64,000 bases of DNA from Mycolicibacterium tusciae (GTDB taxonomy: Bacteria; Actinomycetota; Actinomycetes; Mycobacteriales; Mycobacteriaceae): contig NZ_MVIM01000010.1 in NCBI RefSeq assembly GCF_002086795.1, positions 1-64,000 of the forward strand, given 5' to 3'. The position numbers were made by a program, and so were the translations under genes. The notes under the pieces are model-generated. The model saw only the letters and a program-made list of their open reading frames with translations. It was not told the origin of the DNA and did not search any database. Shown in pieces: positions 17,078 to 25,179 of the stretch (position 1 is the first letter of the stretch; each line of letters begins with the position of its first letter).

Positions 17078-18489
17078 GCGACCCGGATTCGGATGGCACG
17101 TGGTCCGACGAGAGTGATTGGGAGCTCGGGGCCGAGGACGTCGCCGAGGCGATCGAGGAGGCCGCGGCGCCGCCACCGGTGGTCGCCGTGGTCGGGCGGC
17201 CCAACGTCGGCAAGTCGACACTGGTCAACCGGATTCTGGGCCGTCGCGAGGCGGTGGTGCAGGACGTTCCCGGTGTCACTCGGGACCGGGTCTCCTATGA
17301 CGCGAACTGGCTCGGACGCCGCTTCGTCGTACAGGACACCGGAGGTTGGGAACCCGACGCCAAGGGCCTGCAACAGCTGGTCGCCGAGCAGGCGTCGGTG
17401 GCGATGCGTACCGCCGACGCGATCATCCTCGTGGTCGATGCCGTGGTGGGCGCGACTGCGGCCGACGAGGCCGCGGCGAAACTGCTGCAGCGATCCGGCA
17501 AACCAGTCTTCTTGGCGGCCAACAAGGTTGACAGTGAACGCGGCGAAGCCGACGCCGCGGCCCTGTGGTCGCTGGGGCTAGGTGAGCCGCACCCGATCAG
17601 CGCGATGCACGGTCGCGGAGTGGCCGACCTGCTCGACAAACTGATCGACGAGCTGCCGACAGTGTCGGAGATTGCCTCGGGCGGGGGAGGACCACGCCGC
17701 GTCGCGTTGGTGGGTAAGCCGAACGTCGGCAAGAGCTCGCTGCTGAATCGTCTTGCCGCAGAAGAGCGCTCGGTGGTACACGACGTCGCGGGCACGACCG
17801 TCGACCCGGTCGACTCGCTGATCGAGATGGACGGCAAGCTCTGGCGATTCGTCGACACCGCGGGATTGCGTCGCAAGGTGGGGCAGGCCAGCGGGCATGA
17901 GTTCTACGCGTCGGTACGCACGCACGGCGCCATCGACGCCGCCGAGGTCGCGATCGTGTTGATCGACGCGTCGGTGCCGCTCACCGAGCAGGACCAGCGC
18001 GTGCTGTCGATGGTGATCGAGGCCGGCCGGGCTTTGGTACTGGCGTTCAACAAATGGGACCTGGTCGACGAGGACCGCCGCTATCTCTTGGAAAAGGAGA
18101 TCGACCGGGAACTGTCGCAGCTGCAGTGGGCGCCGCGGGTCAACATCTCGGCGATGACCGGCCGCGCGGTGCAGAAGCTGGTGCCCGCCCTGGAGACGGC
18201 ACTGGAATCATGGGACGCCCGCGTGCCCACCGGCCGCTTGAACACGTTCTTCAAGGAGATCGTCGCCGCGACCCCGCCACCGGTGCGCGGCGGTAAGCAG
18301 CCGCGGATCCTGTTCGCCACCCAGGCGACGGCTCGGCCGCCGACGTTCGTGCTGTTCACCACCGGGTTCCTCGAGGCCGGATACCGCCGGTTCCTGGAGC
18401 GGCGGTTGCGCGAGACGTTCGGATTCGAGGGCAGCCCGATCCGGATCAACGTGCGGGTGCGCGAGAAGCGCGGCTCACGGTCTCGATAG
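17074..18489 (+). CDS. der: Ribosome-assembly GTPase Der (EngA)
   Basis: A 471-residue protein with two consecutive GTPase domains, required for 50S subunit assembly. The first domain begins after an acidic N-terminal tail of about 35 residues with GRPNVGKST and has NKVD. The second starts at about residue 212 with GKPNVGKSS and has NKWD near residue 327. The C-terminal KH-like domain ends in a basic KRGSRSR tail. It is the last gene of the operon and is followed within 12 bases by a strong hairpin. Confidence 0.96.
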   Translation: MSDPDSDGTWSDESDWELGAEDVAEAIEEAAAPPPVVAVVGRPNVGKSTLVNRILGRREAVVQDVPGVTRDRVSYDANWLGRRFVVQDTGGWEPDAKGLQQLVAEQASVAMRTADAIILVVDAVVGATAADEAAAKLLQRSGKPVFLAANKVDSERGEADAAALWSLGLGEPHPISAMHGRGVADLLDKLIDELPTVSEIASGGGGPRRVALVGKPNVGKSSLLNRLAAEERSVVHDVAGTTVDPVDSLIEMDGKLWRFVDTAGLRRKVGQASGHEFYASVRTHGAIDAAEVAIVLIDASVPLTEQDQRVLSMVIEAGRALVLAFNKWDLVDEDRRYLLEKEIDRELSQLQWAPRVNISAMTGRAVQKLVPALETALESWDARVPTGRLNTFFKEIVAATPPPVRGGKQPRILFATQATARPPTFVLFTTGFLEAGYRRFLERRLRETFGFEGSPIRINVRVREKRGSRSR

Positions 18490-18499
18490 TGGCGAATCG

Positions 18500-18536
18500 G
18501 GCGCGCCTACACCCCCTGAGGGGTCGTTTGCGCGCC
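18500..18536 (+). terminator. Terminator after der
   Basis: A nested hairpin: outer arms GGCGCGC (18500-18506) and GCGCGCC (18530-18536), inner arms ACCCC (18511-18515) and GGGGT (18520-18524). AATTTCC follows. It lies just after the der stop and ends the cmk-der operon before the sulfur-transport unit. Confidence 0.75.
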
Positions 18537-18591
18537 GAATTTCCTCAAAATCACGCTGATTCCAACCCTGCTTGGCGTCGTTGTCGCTGGG

Positions 18592-18597
18592 TAGCCT
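18592..18597 (+). promoter_or_regulatory. -10 element of leaderless promoter for the Cys-Cys leader peptide
   Basis: TAGCCT lies exactly 6 bases before a GTG codon at 18604, the spacing expected when transcription starts on the first base of the start codon. TTGGCG at 18572-18577 is a weak -35 candidate. Confidence 0.55.
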
Positions 18598-18603
18598 CGC
18601 TAC

Positions 18604-18636
18604 GTGCTTGACCGATGGTGTTGTCCGCGTCTCTGA
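18604..18636 (+). CDS. Ten-residue leader peptide with Cys-Cys (predicted cysteine attenuator)
   Basis: The open frame GTG-CTT-GAC-CGA-TGG-TGT-TGT-CCG-CGT-CTC-TGA encodes VLDRWCCPRL. It has no ribosome site but begins where a leaderless transcript from the TAGCCT element should start. Mycobacterial cysteine and sulfate genes are known to be preceded by leaderless small ORFs with consecutive Cys codons, which attenuate the downstream operon when cysteine is plentiful. The downstream gene here is a TSUP transporter whose family moves sulfur compounds, so the fit is good. A hairpin (GTCGCC at 18657-18662 with GGCGAC at 18668-18673) lies between the leader stop and the transporter ATG. Confidence 0.65.
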   Translation: MLDRWCCPRL

Positions 18637-18695
18637 ATACGCGTCCGATGACCCTGGTCGCCCGTTAGGCGACTGACTCGAAAGCAGCCCAGTTC

Positions 18696-19631
18696 ATGCG
18701 TTCTCTTCTGATCTTCACCCTGGTCGGCGTCGGCGCGCAACTGGTCGATGGCGCGCTCGGTATGGCCTTCGGCGTCACGGCCTCGACGCTTCTGGTGCTC
18801 AGCGGTGTCGCGTCGGCCCAAGCCAGCGCGGCGGTCCATCTCGCCGAGGTGGGCACGACGTTCGCGTCGGGCCTGTCGCACTGGAAATTCAAGAACATCG
18901 ACTGGTCGATCGTGGCGAAGCTGGGTGTCCCCGGCGCGGTCGGCGCGTTCGTCGGTGCGACCTTGCTGTCGTCGCTGTCGACGGAGGACGCGGCGCCGTT
19001 GATGGCGACGATCCTGTTGGCCATCGGTGTCTATGTGCTGGTGCGCTTTTCGCTGCGCACCCCGCCTGCGGTCACCGGCGGAGGGAGCAAGCTCAGCGCG
19101 AAGTTCCTCACACCACTGGGGATCTTCGGCGGCTTCATCGACGCGTCAGGTGGTGGCGGTTGGGGCCCGGTGACCACCAGCACGCTGCTCTCCAGCGGTA
19201 AGACGGCGCCGCGGACCGTGATCGGCTCGGTGAGCGCCTCGGAGTTCTTGGTCGCGGTGTCGGCGTCACTGGGATTCCTGGTCGGGCTGCGCGAGGAGTT
19301 CCTGCACAACCTGCCGATCGTGCTCGGCCTGGCGCTGGGCGGCGTGATCGCCGCACCGTTCGCGGCGTGGTTGGTCAGCCGGGTCAGCCCGGCGCTGCTG
19401 GGCACGGCCGTCGGCGGTGTGATCGTGCTGACCAACTCGCAGAAGCTGGTGAAGTACTTCGGCATCGCGTCGCCGTGGTCGACGCTGATCTACACCGGCA
19501 TCGTGACGGCCTGGGCGTCGTTCGTCTACCTGGCGTGGAGGCTGTCGAAGGCGCCCGCCTTCGTCCCGGAGGAACTCGAGGCCGAGGTCGCCGACGCCGA
19601 GCGGGTGGATCCGGTCGACGAGGCGCGCTGA
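18696..19631 (+). CDS. TSUP-family (TauE/SafE) membrane transporter
   Basis: A 311-residue polytopic membrane protein with about eight hydrophobic helices in two repeats, each with a Gly-rich first helix (GVGAQLVDGALGMAFGV and GIFGGFIDASGGGGWGPV), characteristic of the sulfite exporter TauE/SafE family. Members move sulfite, sulfoacetate or other organosulfonates, or thiosulfate. Substrate and direction are not readable here, but the Cys-Cys leader upstream suggests sulfur uptake or homeostasis. The C-terminal 25 residues are acidic and cytoplasmic. A weak GAAAG ribosome site lies 11 bases before the ATG. A second, shorter family member follows 35 bases downstream. Confidence 0.85.
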   Translation: MRSLLIFTLVGVGAQLVDGALGMAFGVTASTLLVLSGVASAQASAAVHLAEVGTTFASGLSHWKFKNIDWSIVAKLGVPGAVGAFVGATLLSSLSTEDAAPLMATILLAIGVYVLVRFSLRTPPAVTGGGSKLSAKFLTPLGIFGGFIDASGGGGWGPVTTSTLLSSGKTAPRTVIGSVSASEFLVAVSASLGFLVGLREEFLHNLPIVLGLALGGVIAAPFAAWLVSRVSPALLGTAVGGVIVLTNSQKLVKYFGIASPWSTLIYTGIVTAWASFVYLAWRLSKAPAFVPEELEAEVADAERVDPVDEAR

Positions 19632-19666
19632 TCAGGTAGTGATTCGCGGGCACTAGGCTCGCTCCA

Positions 19667-20449
19667 GTGCCCGTTCTCGACATGATCCTGATCGCCCTCG
19701 CCGGCGTCGGGGCAGGTGCGATCAACGCAGTTGTCGGGTCGGGCACCCTCATCACCTTCCCCACGCTGGTTGCGCTGGGTTATCCACCGGTCACATCGAC
19801 CATGTCGAACGCCGTCGGCCTGGTGGCCGGCAGTGCGTCGGGAACGTGGGGCTACCGCCGCGAACTGCGCGGGCAGTGGCATCGGCTGCGGTGGCAACTG
19901 CCGGCGTCGTTCTTCGGTGCGGGGCTGGGTGCGTGGCTGCTGCTGCATCTGCCCGAGAAGGTGTTCCAGCAGATCGTGCCGGTGCTGCTGATCCTCGCGC
20001 TGGTGCTGGTCGTGATCGGGCCGCGCATCCAGGACTGGGCGCGTCGGCGGTCGGAGGCGGCCGGCGAGTCGGCGGAGCACGTGTCGCCGCGGAAGATGGT
20101 GATGCTCGTCATCGCGACCTTCGCGGTGGGCATCTACGGCGGGTACTTCACCGCCGCACAGGGAATCCTGCTGATCGCCGCGATGGGCGCGTTGCTTCCC
20201 GAGGACATGCAGCGGATGAACGCGGCCAAAAATCTGCTCTCGCTGGTCGTGAATATCGTTGCGGCAGTGGCCTACACGGTCGTCGCGTTCGACCGGATCA
20301 GCTGGCTGGCCGCCGGGCTGATCGCGCTCGGGTCGACGATCGGCGGGTTCCTCGGCGCGCACTACGGACGACGGCTGTCGCCCACTGCGCTGCGCGCGTT
20401 CATCGTCGTTGTGGGCCTGATCGGGCTGTGGCGGCTGCTGACGATCTAG
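19667..20449 (+). CDS. Second TSUP-family (TauE/SafE) membrane transporter
   Basis: A 260-residue membrane protein of the same family but clearly diverged from its neighbour. It has about eight hydrophobic segments; the first repeat holds GAINAVVGSGTLITFPTL, a very typical TSUP motif, and the second GIYGGYFTAAQGILLI. It starts with GTG and probably shares the transcript of the upstream paralogue. Its stop codon shares the bases CTAG with the stop of the convergent photolyase gene. Two adjacent different TSUP proteins may form a transporter pair or serve different substrates. Confidence 0.87.
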   Translation: MPVLDMILIALAGVGAGAINAVVGSGTLITFPTLVALGYPPVTSTMSNAVGLVAGSASGTWGYRRELRGQWHRLRWQLPASFFGAGLGAWLLLHLPEKVFQQIVPVLLILALVLVVIGPRIQDWARRRSEAAGESAEHVSPRKMVMLVIATFAVGIYGGYFTAAQGILLIAAMGALLPEDMQRMNAAKNLLSLVVNIVAAVAYTVVAFDRISWLAAGLIALGSTIGGFLGAHYGRRLSPTALRAFIVVVGLIGLWRLLTI

Positions 20450-21933
20450 AAGTGCGTCCGCGCCTTCTCCTGTTCGAGTACCGCGTCGAGATCTTTGAGT
20501 CGCTCCATCGATGACACCGCGCGCTGCGTGCGGTTGTTCTTCGCGAGCAGGTCTCGATGGCGGTGCACGAATGCCCAGTAGCCCGCGGTGAACGGGCATG
20601 CGTCGTCGCCGAGCCGTTTCTTCGGGTCGTATGCGCAGTCTGCGCAGTGGTCGCTCATCTTGTTGATGTAGGCGCCGCCGGACGCGTAGGGCTTGGTGGC
20701 GAGCTTGCCGCCGTCGGCGTGCTGGCTCATGCCGAGGACGTTGGTCGGCATGACCCACCGGAAGCCGTCGACGTAGGCGGTGGCGAACCACTCGGTCAGC
20801 TCGCGCGGGTGGTAGCCGCGCTGGAGCGCGTGATTGCCCAGGACCATGAGCCGTTGAATGTGGTGTGTCCATCCGCGGTCGCGGACACCCATCAGGGCAT
20901 GGCGCAGGCATTCGGCGGTCACGGCGTCGGCGTCCAGGTCGATCCACCAGTCCGGCAGCTTGGCCCGCGCGTCAAGTTTGTTGTTGCGGAGGTAGGCCGG
21001 GCCGAAGTGCCAATAGAGGTGCCACATGTATTCGCGCCAGCCGAGGATCTGGCGGATGAAGCCTTCGACGGCGGCCAGCGGAGCCTGCTGTCGACGGTAA
21101 GCCTGCTCGGCGGCGTGGACTGCGTCGAGAGGATGCAGGACGCCCAGATTCAAGGGGACGGACAGCAGTGAGTGCGACATCGCCCAGTCCTGGCCCATCA
21201 TGGCGTCCTCGTAGCGACCGAAGAGTTCGAGGCGGTGGTCGATGAAGCGGGTCAGCGCGCGCTTGGCCTCCGACGGCGTGACGGCAAAGAGGCGTGGGCC
21301 GTCGTCGCCGACGGTGTCGATGTCCATGCGGTCGAGATCGCGGCGCACCTGGTCGTCGATGTCGTCCTCGTGAGGGCGGTATGGCTTCGGAGTGCCCAGT
21401 GTCGCTTGCTTTTTGGGTGGAGATTCGCGGTTGTCCTCGTCGTAGTTCCAGCGCCCGCCGACGGGATCGGCGCCGTTCATGAGCACGTCGAAGCGGCGGC
21501 GCTGGTCGCGGTAGAAGTCCTCCATCCGGAATCTCGTGCGGTTGCCGGCCCACCCGGCGAAGTCGGCGCGGGGGAGTGCGAAAGTCGGGGTGGGCAGGAT
21601 GTCGGCCACGAGACCGTGCTTCTTGAGGCGGTGGACGAACCGCTCGGCGGCGTGCGAGGTCGGCTCGTGGACGAGGACGGGGCGGCCGAAGCGCTCGAGC
21701 GCGTCGGTGTAGGTATCGGCTTTGAGCAGAGTGGCGCGGTCTCCGAGGTCGCGCTCGGCGTGGCGGAGTGCCGACAGGACGAGGTGCAGCTTCTGCCGGT
21801 GGTAGCGGCGACGGCGCAGCGCGGAGGAGGCCTCGACGAGCAGAATCTCGCGGTGGGCGTGCTCTCCGCCGTAGACCGCGGGTCCCAACTGGTCGGCGAA
21901 GAGCCAGAGCGGCGTGTCATCGTGCGCGGTCAC
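20446..21933 (-). CDS. Iron-sulfur bacterial cryptochrome/(6-4) photolyase (FeS-BCP family)
   Basis: A 495-residue flavoprotein of the photolyase-related group often annotated as deoxyribodipyrimidine photolyase-related protein. The N-terminal Rossmann-like domain (LWLFADQLGP) is followed by the helical FAD-binding domain with LGWREYMWHLYWHFGP and WTHHIQRLMVLGNHALQRG. The C-terminal segment HCADCAYDPKKRLGDDACPF supplies Cys ligands for the [4Fe-4S] cluster that defines prokaryotic (6-4) photolyases. It likely repairs UV (6-4) photoproducts with light. GTG start; the stop overlaps the TSUP stop by 3 nt. Confidence 0.88.
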   Translation of the reverse strand: MTAHDDTPLWLFADQLGPAVYGGEHAHREILLVEASSALRRRRYHRQKLHLVLSALRHAERDLGDRATLLKADTYTDALERFGRPVLVHEPTSHAAERFVHRLKKHGLVADILPTPTFALPRADFAGWAGNRTRFRMEDFYRDQRRRFDVLMNGADPVGGRWNYDEDNRESPPKKQATLGTPKPYRPHEDDIDDQVRRDLDRMDIDTVGDDGPRLFAVTPSEAKRALTRFIDHRLELFGRYEDAMMGQDWAMSHSLLSVPLNLGVLHPLDAVHAAEQAYRRQQAPLAAVEGFIRQILGWREYMWHLYWHFGPAYLRNNKLDARAKLPDWWIDLDADAVTAECLRHALMGVRDRGWTHHIQRLMVLGNHALQRGYHPRELTEWFATAYVDGFRWVMPTNVLGMSQHADGGKLATKPYASGGAYINKMSDHCADCAYDPKKRLGDDACPFTAGYWAFVHRHRDLLAKNNRTQRAVSSMERLKDLDAVLEQEKARTHF

Positions 21934-22023
21934 AGGTGGCGAATACCCGGCCCGAGCGATTGCAATTGTGACGGTGCGCTGCGGTAGGCTTTCGATCTGC
22001 TGCCGGCGATCCTGGCAGCACCA

Positions 22024-22092
<69 letters not shown>

Positions 22093-22097
<5 letters not shown>

Positions 22098-22150
22098 CAA
22101 AAGCGAAAGACCCGCCGGCACAGCCGAGCGGGATTTCTTTTGTCGGGGGA
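22093..22150 (+). terminator. Long terminator hairpin after tRNA-Pro
   Basis: An interrupted inverted repeat. Outer arms are CCCGACAAAAG and CTTTTGTCGGG with GAAA/TTTC next; the inner stem is CCCGC-CGGC, loop ACA, GCCG-A-GCGGG. The outer arm uses the last five bases of the tRNA. The run TTTCTTTT follows the inner stem, so the inner part alone would serve as a normal terminator. Confidence 0.75.
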
Positions 22151-22277
22151 CATGAAGCTGGAAGCCGAAGCGCCATCACATGCCGGTCCTGGATCCCGGA
22201 GGCCAGTAAACGGCGGCACCGTCAATTAATTGTTTGATGAGGGTTTGTACTGCGGGCATTACGGATACCTAACGGTC

Positions 22278-23672
22278 ATGAACGGCGTCGGGCTACTTGG
22301 CGGACGCTACGAACTTCGCGACGTGCTGGGTTTCGGTGCTACGGCCGAAGTGTGTGACGGCTGGGATACTCGCTTGAGCCGCCCCGTGGCTATCAAGCTC
22401 CTTCGCCGGGGTCTGAGCTCGCAAGCCGACGTCCGGCAACGGTTCGAAATCGAGGCGCGCGCGGCGGCCGCTCTCAACCAATCAAACATTGTCCGGGTGT
22501 ATGACATTGGCAACGACAACGAGACTCCGTTTATCGTCATGGAGCGACTGCCGGGCGACACCCTCGGCGACCAGATAGCGCTCGGACCCCTCTCTGAGGC
22601 GCAGGTTCGTGCGGCGCTGCGCGACGTGCTCGCGGCTCTTGCCGTCGCGCACGATGCGGGAATGCTGCACCGTGATATCAAGCCCGGTAATTTGTTGATC
22701 GCGCCGTCGGGGACCGTCAAAGTTGCCGATTTCGGCATTGTGAAAACCGCTGCGTCTGTCCATACGACGACTGGTCATGTTGTCGGCACGCTGGCGTACA
22801 TGAGTCCAGACAGGGTTAGCGGCAAGCCTGCATCCGTTGATGACGATCTCTACGCCGTCGGTGTCGTTGGGTATGAGGCGCTGACGGGTCAAAAGCCGTT
22901 CTCGCAAGAGGACATAATGCCGCTGGCCCATGCGATCGTCGAGGGCCGTCCGCCGCCATTGAAGGAGTTGCGCCCAGACGTCGATCCGGTGCTTGCCGAC
23001 GTGATCGAGCGTGCGATGGCAACAGATCCGCTCCGGCGATTCGGTAGCGCCGATGCTATGCGGAGGGCGCTGATCGGAGAAAAGATTGCGCCTGTCAGTA
23101 CCGTTCCGACAATTGTTCATGGGAGATTGCCGAGGGCATGGAGGGTTCGACGCAAGAGCTCACCGGTGGTGAACGCGGTGTCGGCCGCCTCGGTCAAACG
23201 CTCTCCGGGGCGGGCGCTCAAAGTTGGCGGGTCCGGAGTCCTTTTAGGAGCGATGGCACTGGCGGTGCTTGCCTTTTCGTCGAATCCGCCGTCGACGACA
23301 CCCACGACGGCGCCTGGAAACTTCAGCGTCAGTACCCCTGTGCCTTCCACGATTGTGGTGACAGAAGTTCTTCGGCCGACGGCGCCGACTGTTCCTCCCT
23401 CTCCTGTGCCCGTTGTGGTGCTTGTGGAAGCGGAACAGCCCTCGCCAACACGGACGGCCGAGCAAGCGACGCCAACAGAATTACGTCGCACCGGTAGCAG
23501 CTCCAGCGGTGGTGGCTCGCGCAGCGGCGGCAGCAGGGATGGTTACGGCAATATCAGCCGCGGCGACGAAAACGGCAACATCAACGGCCCCCGGGCGGCT
23601 GGCGATAGAAATACCGGCAACGGAAGCAACGGGAACGCGAACGGAAATTCTGGGAACGGTAAGCGGAGATAG
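22278..23672 (+). CDS. Ser/Thr protein kinase with membrane anchor (PknB-like)
   Basis: A 464-residue receptor-type kinase if started at ATG 22278; an in-frame TTG 48 bases upstream is less likely. The kinase domain spans about 11-270: Gly loop GFGATAEV (18-25), catalytic Lys K40, HRDIKPGN catalytic loop, DFG and a Thr-rich activation loop (TTTGHVVGTLAYMSP). After a basic juxtamembrane region comes one transmembrane helix (about 318-338, LLGAMALAVLAFSS). The outer part is Pro/Thr-rich, then Gly/Ser/Asn/Arg-rich, with no PASTA domain. The activation segment reads MSPDR where MAPE is usual. It stands alone after tRNA-Pro; its signal and substrates are unknown. Confidence 0.9.
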   Translation: MNGVGLLGGRYELRDVLGFGATAEVCDGWDTRLSRPVAIKLLRRGLSSQADVRQRFEIEARAAAALNQSNIVRVYDIGNDNETPFIVMERLPGDTLGDQIALGPLSEAQVRAALRDVLAALAVAHDAGMLHRDIKPGNLLIAPSGTVKVADFGIVKTAASVHTTTGHVVGTLAYMSPDRVSGKPASVDDDLYAVGVVGYEALTGQKPFSQEDIMPLAHAIVEGRPPPLKELRPDVDPVLADVIERAMATDPLRRFGSADAMRRALIGEKIAPVSTVPTIVHGRLPRAWRVRRKSSPVVNAVSAASVKRSPGRALKVGGSGVLLGAMALAVLAFSSNPPSTTPTTAPGNFSVSTPVPSTIVVTEVLRPTAPTVPPSPVPVVVLVEAEQPSPTRTAEQATPTELRRTGSSSSGGGSRSGGSRDGYGNISRGDENGNINGPRAAGDRNTGNGSNGNANGNSGNGKRR

Positions 23673-23916
23673 TCGGGCTTTCAAAGTATTTCCAGCCGGT
23701 CGGGCTCACTCTCCACCTGCTGCACTTGGCCACGAGTTGGACGTTTGCGATGGTCCATCGCCGCCGACGGTCCGCGAGACGTTCGGCGCAGTGCCTGAGT
23801 CGCTTATCAGCCGCGGCTGCATAAGGTGCGCTATATCCGTCTCTAGTCAACTGCTTTGAGAGCCGTTGCAAGACAGCCGAAGTCGTGAGACGGAAGGCCG
23901 GGGCAGCAGCGCGATC

Positions 23917-25179
23917 TCACGCGCGCCGGTATCCCGAGCGGGGAGGATGCGTTTCATACATCCGCACCGCGACAACGAGGCCGGAGATAACGGTGATGGC
24001 CGCAGCTGCCCAGATTGCCGCGCGCAATCCCCATAGATCGGCGGTGACGCCGCCGACGACGGCGCCAGCAGCGTATCCGCTATCGCGCCACAGTCGGTAC
24101 ACGCCGACCGCGCGTGCCCGCCACAGCGGATGAGCGACATCACCGACGCTGGCCAGCAGCGTGGGGTAGACCATCGCGGTGCCCGCACCGAGCAACGCCG
24201 TCGCGGCAAGCCACCATGTGAAGTCGTCGCCAGTTGCGATCAGTGCCAGGCCGACAGCCTGGGTGAGCATTCCTGCGGTGATGAAATGCTTACGGCCCCA
24301 GCGGTCCGACAGGGCGCCGGTGGCCAGTTGAGCGACGCCCCACACCGCGGGGTAGACCGCCACCAGAAGGCCGATGCGGTCGATAGGCATCCCGGCAGTG
24401 GCGAACAGGATTGGAAACAGTCCCCACGACAGGCCAAAGTTGAGGTTGTTGACCAGGCCGGCCTGGCTGGCCGAGGATAGCGCTGGTTCGGTAAAGCTCG
24501 TGCGCAGGAACACCTCCCGGTTCGTTAGGCCGGCATCGGGATGATTGGTGCCATGGTGGCTGGCTTCCAGTTCGGCGAATCCTCGCGTCTCCCGGACAAA
24601 TACCGCTGTGAGGCCAAGGGCGATCAGTGCATAGGTCAGCCCGAGCAGGAACGGCGCAGGCCGCAAACCATAGTGCGCAGCGAGGTAGCCGGCCAGGACT
24701 GCGGTGAGCGCGACGGCCCCGTAGCCGGCGGCTTCGTTGAAGCCCATCGCCAAGCCGCGTTGCCGGGGGCCGACGAGGTCGATCTTCATAATGACGGTGG
24801 TTGACCAGGTGAGGCCCTGATTGATGCCCAGCAGGACATTGGCGGCGACAACCCAGCCCCATGACGGGGCCCAAATCAGCAGCAGCGGAACGGGTATAGC
24901 AAACAGCCAGCCTGTCAGCAGCACTGGCTTACGACCAAAGCGATCGGACCAGGTCCCGGCGAAGTAATTGGTCGCTGCCTTGGTGATGCCGAATGCGAAT
25001 ACATATGTCAGCAGGAACGTATAACCAGTCAGGTGGAAGTCCTGCTCGGCCAATAGCGGGAGAACGGTTTGTTCCTGACCGACCATGCCGCCGACGAGTG
25101 CGTTGACGGCGACCAGAAGACTGAACTGTGCAAGGTTGGCGCGCAACCCGAGTCGCGGTTGGTGATCTGTGGTGCTCAT
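23917..25179 (-). CDS. MFS transporter, last gene of the sulfide/persulfide operon
   Basis: A 420-residue major facilitator with twelve predicted membrane helices. The loop between helices 2 and 3 carries the MFS signature DRFGRKPVLLTG, and the second half repeats it as DRWGRKHFITAG. Its GTG/ATG region overlaps the MBL-rhodanese gene by 4 nt, so it belongs to the five-gene operon starting with arsR-rhodanese. Substrate unknown; export of a sulfur compound, such as a thiosulfate or thiol product, is an inference from the operon only. Confidence 0.85.
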   Translation of the reverse strand: MSTTDHQPRLGLRANLAQFSLLVAVNALVGGMVGQEQTVLPLLAEQDFHLTGYTFLLTYVFAFGITKAATNYFAGTWSDRFGRKPVLLTGWLFAIPVPLLLIWAPSWGWVVAANVLLGINQGLTWSTTVIMKIDLVGPRQRGLAMGFNEAAGYGAVALTAVLAGYLAAHYGLRPAPFLLGLTYALIALGLTAVFVRETRGFAELEASHHGTNHPDAGLTNREVFLRTSFTEPALSSASQAGLVNNLNFGLSWGLFPILFATAGMPIDRIGLLVAVYPAVWGVAQLATGALSDRWGRKHFITAGMLTQAVGLALIATGDDFTWWLAATALLGAGTAMVYPTLLASVGDVAHPLWRARAVGVYRLWRDSGYAAGAVVGGVTADLWGLRAAIWAAAAITVISGLVVAVRMYETHPPRSGYRRA

